Source: Sulfurivirga sp964427185 (lineage in GTDB: Bacteria; Pseudomonadota; Gammaproteobacteria; Thiomicrospirales; Thiomicrospiraceae). From it: DNA of 55,381 nt. This document shows positions 34,674 to 42,689 of the stretch, piece after piece. The translations under genes and the position numbers were made by a program. Under the pieces are notes generated by a model. That model was not told the DNA's origin and did no database searches. It saw only the letters and a program-made list of their open reading frames with translations. The stretch is from NCBI GenBank assembly GCA_964427185.1, contig CAYRSN010000005.1, positions 1 through 55,381 of the forward strand. Reading direction: 5' to 3'. The first letter of the stretch is position 1; each line of letters opens with the position of its first letter.

Positions 34674-35348
34674 TCAAATCTGGTCATATTGTTCCGCAAT
34701 TTCCCGCAGGTGTAGAAATAACCAAGGTGCCTGCTGCTTGCGTTTTTCTTCATAGGCACGGATTTCATCTGCATGCTGCAGCGTTAAACCAATATCATCC
34801 AACCCTTCCAGCAGACAGTGACGACGGAATGGATCCACACTAAACTCAATCACCTCACCATCTGGTTTAGTCACAGTTTGGCGCTCCAAATCCACCGTAA
34901 GCTGATAACCTTCTTGTGCCTCAACTTCTTTAAACAACCGATCTACCTGCTGTTCATCCAGCACGATAGGCAGAATGCCGTTCTTAAAACAGTTATTGAA
35001 GAAAATCTCTGCGAAACTCGGGGCAATAATCACATCAAAACCATAGTCTTTCAGTGCCCACGGCGCATGCTCACGGCTTGAACCACACCCAAAGTTTTCC
35101 CGCGCCAGCAGAATCTTTGCCCCCTGATAACGGGGTTGATTCAGGACAAAATCTGGATTTACAGGACGGTTGCTACAGTCCTGCCCCGGTTCTCCCACAT
35201 CCAGATAACGCCACTCATCAAACAAGTTAGGGCCAAACCCTGTACGTTTGATGGACTTGAGGAACTGCTTAGGGATAATTGCATCCGTATCTACATTGGC
35301 GCGATCCAGAGGTGCCACAATCGCCGTCAAACGTCCAAACTTTTCCAT
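34674..35348 (-). CDS. leuD: 3-isopropylmalate dehydratase small subunit
   Basis: Small subunit of isopropylmalate isomerase, the swivel domain that closes over the Fe-S active site of LeuC. The 224 residues contain DTDAIIPKQFLK near the N-terminus and the family signature NFGCGSSREHAPWAL. It lies 9 bases after leuC and 10 before leuB. Confidence 0.98.
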   Translation of the reverse strand: MEKFGRLTAIVAPLDRANVDTDAIIPKQFLKSIKRTGFGPNLFDEWRYLDVGEPGQDCSNRPVNPDFVLNQPRYQGAKILLARENFGCGSSREHAPWALKDYGFDVIIAPSFAEIFFNNCFKNGILPIVLDEQQVDRLFKEVEAQEGYQLTVDLERQTVTKPDGEVIEFSVDPFRRHCLLEGLDDIGLTLQHADEIRAYEEKRKQQAPWLFLHLREIAEQYDQI

Positions 35349-35357
35349 ACCGCCTCC

Positions 35358-36773
35358 TCAAATAAACTCGCGCACATCTACAAAATGCCTGGCGATAGCC
35401 GCTGCAGCCGCCATCTGTGGACTCACCAGATGGGTGCGTCCACCCGCTCCCTGCCGCCCTTCAAAGTTACGGTTAGAGGTAGAAGCACAGTGCTTTTTCG
35501 GCGGCAAACGATCCGCATTCATGGCCAAGCACATGGAGCAGCCCGGATTACGCCACTCAAACCCCGCCTCTTTAAAGATTTTGTCCAGTCCTTCTTGTTC
35601 TGCCTGCATTTTCACCAAGCCAGAACCCGGCACCACCAGCGCCTGCTCCACACGATCAGAGACTTTACGCCCTTTCACAATAGCCGCTGCTGCACGCAAA
35701 TCCTCAATACGGGAATTCGTACAGGAACCGATAAACACATAATCCACTGGAATATCCATGGCCCTCATACCCGCTTGAAGCCCCATGTAAGCTAATGCAC
35801 GGCGCATACTATTAGCTTTCACAGCGTCCGACTCTTCATCCGGATTAGGTACAGTGCCCGTAATATCAACCACCATTTCCGGTGATGTCCCCCAGCTTAC
35901 CTGAGGCTCAATCTGACTACCGTCAATTTCTATCACCGCATCAAATTCCGCGTCCACATCTGAATGCAATGTCCGCCAATGTGCGACAGCTTTTTCCCAC
36001 AACTCACCTTTTGGCGCAAAAGGCCGACCTTTCACATACTCAATCGTTTTTTCATCCACAGCCACCATACCAGCCCGGGCACCTGCTTCAATCGCCATAT
36101 TGCACACAGTCATACGCCCTTCCACGGACATATCTCTAAAGACCTGCCCGCCAAACTCAATGGCATAACCTGTACCGCCTGCCGTACCAATTTTGCGAAT
36201 GATATACAAGATAACGTCTTTAGGCCCCACACCTGCCTGCAGCTGACCATCTACTTTGATCAGCATGTTTTTCATTTTTTTCTGAATCAAACATTGAGTC
36301 GCCAGCACATGCTCTACTTCGGAGGTGCCAATGCCGTGAGCAAGGCACCCTAATGCACCATGGGTTGAAGTATGAGAGTCCCCACATACCACTGTCATAC
36401 CCGGCAGGGTAGCGCCCTCTTCCGGCCCCACCACATGTACAATGCCTTGACGTGGATCCCCCATTTTGAACTCCAGGATACCGAACTCTTCTGCATTCCT
36501 ATCCAGTGTTAACACCTGAATACGAGAAATCGGATCCTCAATACTTTCCGGCCCACCTTTCAACTCCGTCGTTGGCACATTATGATCAGGTGTTGCCAGG
36601 TTGGCATCTACACGCCACGGCTTGCGTCCTGCCAGGCGCAATCCTTCAAAGGCTTGCGGTGAAGTCACTTCGTGCAAAAGGTGCCGGTCAATATAAATCA
36701 GCGCAGTGCCGTCTTCATCCTGACGCACCACATGTTCATCCCAAAGCTTGTCATACAGGGTTTTCCCTGCCAT
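35358..36773 (-). CDS. leuC: 3-isopropylmalate dehydratase large subunit
   Basis: [4Fe-4S] subunit of isopropylmalate isomerase (2- to 3-isopropylmalate). With the ATG at 36773 (GGAG ribosome site) there are 471 residues; cluster cysteines lie in IGSCTNSR and in PGCSMCLAMN. A GTG at 36788 would add five residues and is less likely. First gene of a 15-gene minus-strand run, with a strong extended -10 promoter about 40 bases upstream. The leader is too short for a leucine attenuator. Confidence 0.97.
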   Translation of the reverse strand: MAGKTLYDKLWDEHVVRQDEDGTALIYIDRHLLHEVTSPQAFEGLRLAGRKPWRVDANLATPDHNVPTTELKGGPESIEDPISRIQVLTLDRNAEEFGILEFKMGDPRQGIVHVVGPEEGATLPGMTVVCGDSHTSTHGALGCLAHGIGTSEVEHVLATQCLIQKKMKNMLIKVDGQLQAGVGPKDVILYIIRKIGTAGGTGYAIEFGGQVFRDMSVEGRMTVCNMAIEAGARAGMVAVDEKTIEYVKGRPFAPKGELWEKAVAHWRTLHSDVDAEFDAVIEIDGSQIEPQVSWGTSPEMVVDITGTVPNPDEESDAVKANSMRRALAYMGLQAGMRAMDIPVDYVFIGSCTNSRIEDLRAAAAIVKGRKVSDRVEQALVVPGSGLVKMQAEQEGLDKIFKEAGFEWRNPGCSMCLAMNADRLPPKKHCASTSNRNFEGRQGAGGRTHLVSPQMAAAAAIARHFVDVREFI

Positions 36774-36811
36774 ACCGCTCCCACTCACTTACTCACCAAA
36801 ATAATCTTGTG

Positions 36812-36820
36812 ATTATAGCA
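36812..36820 (-). promoter_or_regulatory. Extended -10 promoter of leuC operon
   Basis: Minus-strand TGCTATAAT: a perfect TATAAT (complement 36812-36817) preceded by TGC, the extended -10 motif; no TTGACA-like box lies 17 bases upstream. The start of transcription would fall near 36805, leaving a leader of about 30 bases before leuC. The plus strand through the same bases reads TGATTATAG, a possible -10 for queE, so the two divergent genes may compete for polymerase. Confidence 0.55.
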
Positions 36821-36852
36821 GTAAAATAGGCCTTTTTATTGGATCCTGAACT

Positions 36853-37485
36853 ATGGCTTATCGAATTAAAGAGGTGTTTTACTCCCTGCAGGGAGAAGGG
36901 TTTCACAGCGGACGACCGGCGATTTTTTGCCGATTCAGTCACTGCAATCTCTGGACAGGCAAAGAAGCAGACCGTCACCATGCAGTCTGTCAATTTTGCG
37001 ATACTGACTTTATCGGTACAAATGGACAAAATGGCGGCATCTTTACAAATGCAGAAGCACTTTGCCGCCACTTAAGCACCTTTTGGCCAATCCAGTCACA
37101 ACCCCCTTTCGTTGTTTTAACCGGTGGCGAACCCCTCCTGCAAGTTGATACCGCATTGATCGACACACTACACTCGCACGGCTTTGAAATTGCAGTGGAA
37201 ACCAATGGCACCATCAAAGCTCCTCAAGGTATCGACTGGCTTTGCGTTAGCCCTAAAGCCGGTGCCCCCCTTATTCAGGATCACGGGAATGAATTGAAAT
37301 TGGTCTACCCTCAAAATACACTCCTGCCGGAACAGCTTGAAACACTGGCATTTGACTATTTTTACTTACAGCCCATGGATGGAAAAGCACTCAAAGACAA
37401 CACCGAAAAAGCGATAACATACTGCCTTAAGCACCCCAAATGGCGCTTAAGCCTGCAGACACACAAAATATTGGGGATAGACTGA
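36853..37485 (+). CDS. queE: 7-carboxy-7-deazaguanine synthase QueE
   Basis: Radical SAM enzyme that converts 6-carboxytetrahydropterin to 7-carboxy-7-deazaguanine on the way to queuosine in tRNA. The 210 residues have a C-x14-C-x2-C cluster motif (C31, C46, C49), the long-spaced variant found in E. coli QueE rather than the standard CxxxCxxC, and VLTGGEPLLQ and AVETNGT motifs. Stands alone between the divergent leuC and the convergent tRNA-Arg; queC or queD are not adjacent. Confidence 0.95.
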   Translation: MAYRIKEVFYSLQGEGFHSGRPAIFCRFSHCNLWTGKEADRHHAVCQFCDTDFIGTNGQNGGIFTNAEALCRHLSTFWPIQSQPPFVVLTGGEPLLQVDTALIDTLHSHGFEIAVETNGTIKAPQGIDWLCVSPKAGAPLIQDHGNELKLVYPQNTLLPEQLETLAFDYFYLQPMDGKALKDNTEKAITYCLKHPKWRLSLQTHKILGID

Positions 37486-37496
37486 CAGTGCTTACC

Positions 37497-37539
37497 AAAA
37501 GAAAAAGCCCCGCAAGGAGGAGGGGGAACCTTGCGAGGC
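37497..37539 (-). terminator. Intrinsic terminator of tRNA-Arg
   Basis: Minus-strand stem GCCTCGCAAGG (37529-37539) pairs with CCTTGCGGGGC (37507-37517), one mismatch in eleven, loop of 11 bases, followed by TTTTTCTTTT (37497-37506). It begins 11 bases after the encoded CCA of tRNA-Arg. On the plus strand the hairpin is not followed by T residues, so it does not serve queE in the same way. Confidence 0.85.
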
Positions 37540-37550
37540 CGGGAGGTGTA

Positions 37551-37627
37551 TGGCGCGCTCGGGAGGACTCGAACCTCCAACCGCCTGGTTCGTAGCCAGG
37601 TACTCTATCCAGTTGAGCTACGAGCGC
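37551..37627 (-). tRNA. tRNA-Arg (anticodon ACG), CCA encoded
   Basis: Minus strand, 77 bases: acceptor GCGCTCG/CGAGCGC, discriminator G, encoded CCA; D-loop AGCTCAACTGGATAGAGT; anticodon arm CCTGG-CTACGAA-CCAGG with anticodon ACG; T-arm GGAGGTTCGAGTCCTCC. A34 of this tRNA is normally deaminated to inosine by TadA to read CGU, CGC and CGA. It has its own promoter and terminator. Confidence 0.97.
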
Positions 37628-37645
37628 TGAATCAAGATGGCGCGC

Positions 37646-37674
37646 ATTTTAAGCCGCCTGAAGCACTCTGTCAA
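37646..37674 (-). promoter_or_regulatory. Sigma-70 promoter of tRNA-Arg with GC-rich discriminator
   Basis: Minus strand: consensus TTGACA (complement 37669-37674), exactly 17 bases, then TAAAAT (37646-37651), followed by GCGCGCC before the transcription start. A near-perfect promoter with a GC-rich discriminator is the hallmark of stringently controlled stable-RNA promoters (ppGpp/DksA in E. coli). The rest of the 210-base interval up to hemH shows no other clear element. Confidence 0.85.
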
Positions 37675-37837
37675 GAAAAAAGTACATTTTGTTGAACGTC
37701 CAAGATGCCTGATGTTGAAACACTTGCTTTATCCAGCATCACAACTTGCCAAACAGCATAAAAGAAACGCCGTCATTTTGCTTGCCTTATCATAATAGGC
37801 CAACTTATCATCCACACACTAACAACTTAAAAATATC

Positions 37838-38878
37838 ATGCCATGTACTATCAAAACTAACTACAGTCCAAGTCGTCAAGAAGATCTCCGTCAAATAGGT
37901 ATCCTGATTACCAACCTGGGTACGCCAGATGCGCCAACAGAAATGGCTCTGCGACCTTATTTAAAGGAGTTTCTCTCCGACACACGAGTTGTAGAACCTC
38001 CTCCTGCTCCCTGGCTTTGGAAGCTGATTCTGAACACCATGATTCTACGCACACGCCCGGCAGCATCTGCTCAAGCGTATCAAAGCATCTGGAACTCAGA
38101 AGGCGATGGCTCTCCCCTGCTGGATATTTCACAACGTCAAGTCGAAAAAGTTAAAGCAACACTCACTCCTCATCACGGAGATCGCTTACATTTTGCTTTG
38201 GGCATGCGTTATGGCCGCCCTTCCATTGCCACCGCCTTGCAACAACTACAGGCTCAAGGTTGCCAAAAAATATTAGTTTTCCCTCTCTATCCACAATATG
38301 CCGGTGCTACGACAGGCTCTACCTTTGATGCCGTATTCGATGAACTGAAAAAATGGCGGCGTGTGCCCGCCTTACGCACCATTGACCACTATCATGACCA
38401 TGAAGGCTATATTCAGGCACTTGCTAACAGCATTCAAGCCTATCAGGCTGAACATGGCCAGCCACAAAAATTGATTATGTCCTATCACGGTATCCCACTG
38501 CGTTACTGGCAGAATGGGGATCCTTATATCGAACAGTGCCATGCCACCTCCAAACAGGTCGCAGAAAAACTGGGGCTGACAGAAAACGACTATATAGTGA
38601 CTTTTCAATCACGATTTGGCAAAGAGCCCTGGGTAGAACCTTATACTGATGAAACTTTAAAAGCGCTTCCCCAACAGGGTATCAAGCATGTACAGGTCAT
38701 CTGCCCCGGCTTTTCTGCAGACTGTCTGGAGACCATCGAAGAAATCGGCGAAGGAAATCGAGATTACTTTTTGGAAGCTGGCGGTGAAAATTTTGGCTAT
38801 ATCCCCTGTCTGAATGATCGCGAGGATCATATTGCAGCATTGAGCACCCTGATCGAAACACACATACAAGGGTGGTAA
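37838..38878 (+). CDS. hemH: Ferrochelatase
   Basis: Inserts Fe2+ into protoporphyrin IX, the last step of protoheme synthesis, peripheral to the inner membrane. The 346 residues contain the family motif LITNLGTPD near the N-terminus, the metal-site His H217 in SYHGIP, and the acidic partner E298 in CPGFSADCLETIEE; the 81-residue H-to-E spacing equals that of the well-studied enzyme. The ATG at 37838 has no good ribosome site. It converges on lnt with an 8-base gap. Confidence 0.97.
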   Translation: MPCTIKTNYSPSRQEDLRQIGILITNLGTPDAPTEMALRPYLKEFLSDTRVVEPPPAPWLWKLILNTMILRTRPAASAQAYQSIWNSEGDGSPLLDISQRQVEKVKATLTPHHGDRLHFALGMRYGRPSIATALQQLQAQGCQKILVFPLYPQYAGATTGSTFDAVFDELKKWRRVPALRTIDHYHDHEGYIQALANSIQAYQAEHGQPQKLIMSYHGIPLRYWQNGDPYIEQCHATSKQVAEKLGLTENDYIVTFQSRFGKEPWVEPYTDETLKALPQQGIKHVQVICPGFSADCLETIEEIGEGNRDYFLEAGGENFGYIPCLNDREDHIAALSTLIETHIQGW

Positions 38879-38886
38879 CAATCTTA

Positions 38887-40440
38887 CTACCCACGTCGCA
38901 GGTACCATACGGCACATGCAAAACCGAAGATCAAAGTAAGTAAAAACAACAGCGGCAGCTCTCCCCAGCGAGCAAAAGGCGTCATCCCCTCCACAGGCTG
39001 CAGCGAGCCTCGCAATACTTCGGCCTCATAAGGTGGGATCGAGTGTGTAATCTCTCCATTTGCGTCAATTAAAGCGGTATGACCCGTATTAGCCACCCTG
39101 GCAAAAGGTCGCCCAAGCTCCCGCGCGCGCATCTGCACAGATTGCAACGCTTGTGCTGGCTCCAGCGTATGCGCAAACCATGCATCATTGCTGACTGTAA
39201 TAAAGTAGCTCGCCACAGGGAGCTGATAACGCAACTCCTCCCCAAACTCAGTTTCAAAGCAAATGGCCATGCCAACATGATGCGCCCCCAGCTTCATAGG
39301 TTGAGGCGGAAAGGGTCCGGGAGAAAATTGATCGTAAGGAATATTCCAGTAGTCAAATAAAGGGCGAAGTAAAGAAGAAAACGGGTAATATTCGCCGATC
39401 GGCACCAAATGGTGTTTTTTATAAACCTGATAAGGCCGCTCACCCACATTGATCAGTGCATTATAATAGCGTGTGCGGGTTTCATCCCGCCAGATACTGC
39501 CCAATAAAATAGGCTTCTGCAAAGCTGCCGCATCTCCTAAAAAGCTTTTTAAAGCCCCTTTCTCAACCAAATCAAAGTATGCCGGCACGGCCGTCTCAGG
39601 CCAGACAATCACATCGGCGCCTAAATGTTGCCGAGTCATTTTGGTGTAACGCGCCAAGGTGGGATAAAACTGCTCGGGCTGCCACTTCTGATCCTGAGGA
39701 ATATTCCCTTGTAATAGTGCCAAATCAACCGGTTTACCCTGAGGCTGTACCCAGCGAATATCCGCAAGGCTGCCACCTATCAGCCACAGCAGCGCAAAAA
39801 GCAAGGCTGCGCCAATCCAGGCATTTTTAACAACCAGCCATACCAACAAAGCAGCTGAAAGCGCAACTGCCCAGCTGACCCCCAGCACCCCAAAAATGGG
39901 CGCATAGCCATCCAGCCAAGTAAGAATATGAGAGGTACCGATTTGCAAAAACGGATAGCCGCCAAACAGGTGCCCACGCAACCACTCGCCCACCACCCAG
40001 GCTGCCGGATAGATCAATATCAACCCCACAACCGGGAAAAACGGTTTAGCAGCCCACTTGGCTAACGCACCGGCCAGCGCAGGAAACAGGCTTAAATAAA
40101 CCACCCACAAAAAAGTACCAAAAAGCGCCCCCAATAAAGGCACTTCTCCATAAAAATACTGACTGGAAAATAGCCAGCTGGCACCGGCTCCAAACAATCC
40201 CAATCCAAACCAAAATCCCAGCTTAAATGCTGCCAGCGGACGCGTTACATGGAACCAGAGCCAGAACAGCCCTCCCAGCGTCAGCAATGCCAGTGGCGCT
40301 AAAGCAAACGGGGCAAAAGCCCCTACCGTCAGCACACCAAGTGTTGCAGCCAACAAGCTCCAACGATCAGGGCGAAACAAGCTGAAGACACTTTTAAACC
40401 TGGCGGCCAAGCCAGATTTAGTCGCTTTCCGCTGCGTCAT
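38887..40440 (-). CDS. lnt: Apolipoprotein N-acyltransferase
   Basis: Adds the third acyl chain to the N-terminal Cys of lipoproteins in the inner membrane. The 517 residues have about seven N-terminal helices (to about 225) and a periplasmic nitrilase domain with the catalytic triad E282 (WPETAVP), K342 (KKHHLVPIGEYYP) and C394 (AICFETEF), then a final C-terminal helix. It overlaps the end of corC by 23 bases, the conserved corC-lnt pair. Confidence 0.97.
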   Translation of the reverse strand: MTQRKATKSGLAARFKSVFSLFRPDRWSLLAATLGVLTVGAFAPFALAPLALLTLGGLFWLWFHVTRPLAAFKLGFWFGLGLFGAGASWLFSSQYFYGEVPLLGALFGTFLWVVYLSLFPALAGALAKWAAKPFFPVVGLILIYPAAWVVGEWLRGHLFGGYPFLQIGTSHILTWLDGYAPIFGVLGVSWAVALSAALLVWLVVKNAWIGAALLFALLWLIGGSLADIRWVQPQGKPVDLALLQGNIPQDQKWQPEQFYPTLARYTKMTRQHLGADVIVWPETAVPAYFDLVEKGALKSFLGDAAALQKPILLGSIWRDETRTRYYNALINVGERPYQVYKKHHLVPIGEYYPFSSLLRPLFDYWNIPYDQFSPGPFPPQPMKLGAHHVGMAICFETEFGEELRYQLPVASYFITVSNDAWFAHTLEPAQALQSVQMRARELGRPFARVANTGHTALIDANGEITHSIPPYEAEVLRGSLQPVEGMTPFARWGELPLLFLLTLIFGFACAVWYLRRG

Positions 40441-41251
40441 TCAATGCACTAACTTTAATTTCCTGCACCCGACGACCATCACTTTTGGTGACCTCCAGCA
40501 ATAACTTATCTAGCTGAAGCTGCTCCCCCACATGGGGAATATGCGCCAATTCCTTCACCATGCACCCCCCTATGGTTTCTACTTCGTCACAGCTCAGTGC
40601 CATATTGAAGTAATGATTAAAGCTGTCCAACGGCATCTGCGCATCTACCAGATAAAACCCCTTGCGCTTGCGCACATACTTTTCTTCTTCGTCATACTCA
40701 TCTTCAATTTCACCAACGATCTCCTCCAGCACATCTTCAATGGTGATCAGTCCGGCCAGTTCTGCATATTCATCCACCACCAGTGCCAGATGCGTACGCC
40801 CACTTTTAAACTCTCGAAGAATGACATTCAACCGCTTACTTTGCGGCACAAACGTAGGGGTACGATAAAGTTGGCGCAAAGCCTCCTTATCAAACAGCTC
40901 ACCATGTACCAGCGCACGCAACACATCTTTTGTCATCAAAATTCCCAGCACGCCTTCGGCTCCCAGCACAGGGTAACGGGAGTGACCTTCTTCTACGATG
41001 TGCTTCAGAATCTCATCCAGCTCCGCTTCATCATCCACATAGTCCATCTTGGAACGGGGAATCATCACATCCCGTACGCGTAGCTCGGTCACATGCAGAA
41101 TACGCTCAATCATGCGCTCCGCATCCGGCTCCAGCAAGCCGCGCTCTGCTGCTTCCCTCAGCAAATGGATTAAGTCTTCGCGCGTTTCCGGCTCATCCGA
41201 AAACAGTTGTTTTACTTTATCTAACCAACCGCTTTGGGTTTCTTCTGTCAT
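40418..41251 (-). CDS. corC: CorC/HlyC-family protein (CBS pair plus transporter-associated domain)
   Basis: A 277-residue cytoplasmic protein: two CBS domains at about 60-185 (VRDVMIPRSKMDYV, GLITIEDVLEEIVGEIEDEYD) and a CorC_HlyC domain at about 195-277. E. coli CorC (YbeX) is linked to Mg2+/Co2+ efflux and ribosome-related phenotypes. It has no transmembrane DUF21 domain. Directly follows ybeY and overlaps lnt, as in E. coli ybeZ-ybeY-ybeX-lnt. Confidence 0.95.
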   Translation of the reverse strand: MTEETQSGWLDKVKQLFSDEPETREDLIHLLREAAERGLLEPDAERMIERILHVTELRVRDVMIPRSKMDYVDDEAELDEILKHIVEEGHSRYPVLGAEGVLGILMTKDVLRALVHGELFDKEALRQLYRTPTFVPQSKRLNVILREFKSGRTHLALVVDEYAELAGLITIEDVLEEIVGEIEDEYDEEEKYVRKRKGFYLVDAQMPLDSFNHYFNMALSCDEVETIGGCMVKELAHIPHVGEQLQLDKLLLEVTKSDGRRVQEIKVSALNDAAESD

Positions 41252-41713
41252 TTAGTCCTGCTCTTCATACGGGTTGGCAAAGCCCAAATCAGCCAGAATC
41301 TGTATTTCCAGTGCTTCCATCTCTGCCGCCTGGTCATCGGTTATATGATCATATCCCTGCAAATGCAATAGCCCATGCACCACCATATGCGCCCAGTGGG
41401 CTTCCAAAGGTTTGTGCTGCACTTCCGCCTCTTTACGCACCACTTCAGCACAGATCACAAGATCCCCTAAATATGCATCGCCTAAGGCTTCGGCAATTTC
41501 CTGCGGCACTTCAAACGGAAAAGAAAGCACATTGGTCGGCTTATCCTTATGACGGTACTGCTCGTTCAGCGCACGGCTTTCCTCAGGTGAAACAATGCGC
41601 ACTGTCACCTCCCCCTCTACGCCTGTACGCTTCGCCACAGCTTGTATCCAGCGCAGCAGCTGAGTTTCATTTGGAATAGAGGCTTCCGGCACAGCCCACT
41701 GCAGCTCAATCAT
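41252..41713 (-). CDS. ybeY: Endoribonuclease YbeY (rRNA maturation factor)
   Basis: Metal-dependent RNase involved in 16S rRNA 3' maturation and ribosome quality control. With the ATG at 41713, 153 residues: zinc ligands H113, H117 and H123 in HGLLHLQGYDH. An upstream in-frame start at 41791 is unlikely, because the chosen ATG has a perfect AAGGAGG seven bases upstream and yields the usual MIELQWA N-terminus. It overlaps the phoH stop by 8 bases. Confidence 0.96.
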   Translation of the reverse strand: MIELQWAVPEASIPNETQLLRWIQAVAKRTGVEGEVTVRIVSPEESRALNEQYRHKDKPTNVLSFPFEVPQEIAEALGDAYLGDLVICAEVVRKEAEVQHKPLEAHWAHMVVHGLLHLQGYDHITDDQAAEMEALEIQILADLGFANPYEEQD

Positions 41714-42689
41714 GTGCACCCTCCTTGCGTATGCGTGCTGCCTGATCATAAGCCTGCACAATTTTTTGCACCAACGGATGACGCACCACATCCTGCGCCT
41801 GGAAAAAGGTAAAGCCGATCCCTTCTACACCTTCCAGCACCTCCAGTACATCTCGTAAACCCGAGCGCTGGTGTTTAGGTAAGTCACACTGGGTAATATC
41901 ACCTGTAATGACCGCATGAGCACCAAAACCTAAGCGTGTCAGAAACATTTTCATCTGCTCTATAGTGGTATTCTGTGCTTCATCCAGAATGATAAAAGCC
42001 TCATTCAAAGTACGCCCACGCATAAAAGCTAAAGGAGCGATTTCAATGACACTTTTTTCAATCAGACGCTCAACCGTTTCAAACCCCAGCATTTCATACA
42101 GAGCGTCATACAAAGGGCGTAAATAAGGATCGACTTTCTGAGAAAGATCACCGGGTAAAAACCCCAACCGCTCTCCTGCTTCTACGACTGGACGAGTCAG
42201 CACAATACGGCGCACCTGTTCCCGCTCCAGCGCCGCCACGGCCGCGGCAACAGCCAAATAGGTTTTTCCTGTCCCCGCCGGCCCTACGCCAAAGTTCACA
42301 TTAAATTGTTTCAGGTTTTCAAGGTAAGCAGCCTGGTTAGGGTTACGGGTACGAATCACTTTACGGCGGGTTTTAAGCACTTTTTCATCACACTCGGGCA
42401 GCTGTTTGATTTCAAAACCTGCCTGCTGCAATGTTAAATGCACTTTCTGCGGATCCAGTGTTTCGCTTTTCGCCTGCTCATACAGATCACGAATAACCTG
42501 CTCTGCCTTTACAATCCGGTCTGCCAAGCCGGTGACTTTAAATTTAAACCCTAGATGATTCACCTCAACACCCAGGCGCAACTCCACCTGCTCCAGGTGT
42601 TCACCCAAATAGCCCACCATATTCTGCAAACGCTCATTATCATGGGGGATCAGCTCAAAAGATGCAGAATGTAAAAGATGAGCGCTCAT
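41706..42689 (-). CDS. ybeZ: PhoH-family ATPase (YbeZ)
   Basis: A 327-residue P-loop protein: an N-terminal RNA-binding-like region (about 10-110) and a PhoH ATPase with Walker A GPAGTGKT (136-143) and Walker B region FIILDEAQN. YbeZ partners YbeY in rRNA processing. It overlaps miaB by 4 bases (ATGA) and ybeY by 8, forming the miaB-ybeZ-ybeY-corC-lnt block found throughout gammaproteobacteria. Confidence 0.96.
   Translation of the reverse strand: MSAHLLHSASFELIPHDNERLQNMVGYLGEHLEQVELRLGVEVNHLGFKFKVTGLADRIVKAEQVIRDLYEQAKSETLDPQKVHLTLQQAGFEIKQLPECDEKVLKTRRKVIRTRNPNQAAYLENLKQFNVNFGVGPAGTGKTYLAVAAAVAALEREQVRRIVLTRPVVEAGERLGFLPGDLSQKVDPYLRPLYDALYEMLGFETVERLIEKSVIEIAPLAFMRGRTLNEAFIILDEAQNTTIEQMKMFLTRLGFGAHAVITGDITQCDLPKHQRSGLRDVLEVLEGVEGIGFTFFQAQDVVRHPLVQKIVQAYDQAARIRKEGAHD

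Noticed and set aside
36774..36811. leu leader peptide/attenuator before leuC
   Set aside because: The distance from the predicted transcription start to leuC is about 30 bases, too short for a leader ORF with Leu codons and alternative hairpins.
40930..41679. A 249-codon open frame on the plus strand
   Set aside because: It lies opposite corC and ybeY, both well conserved; the product is Pro/His/Leu-rich and spans two real genes.
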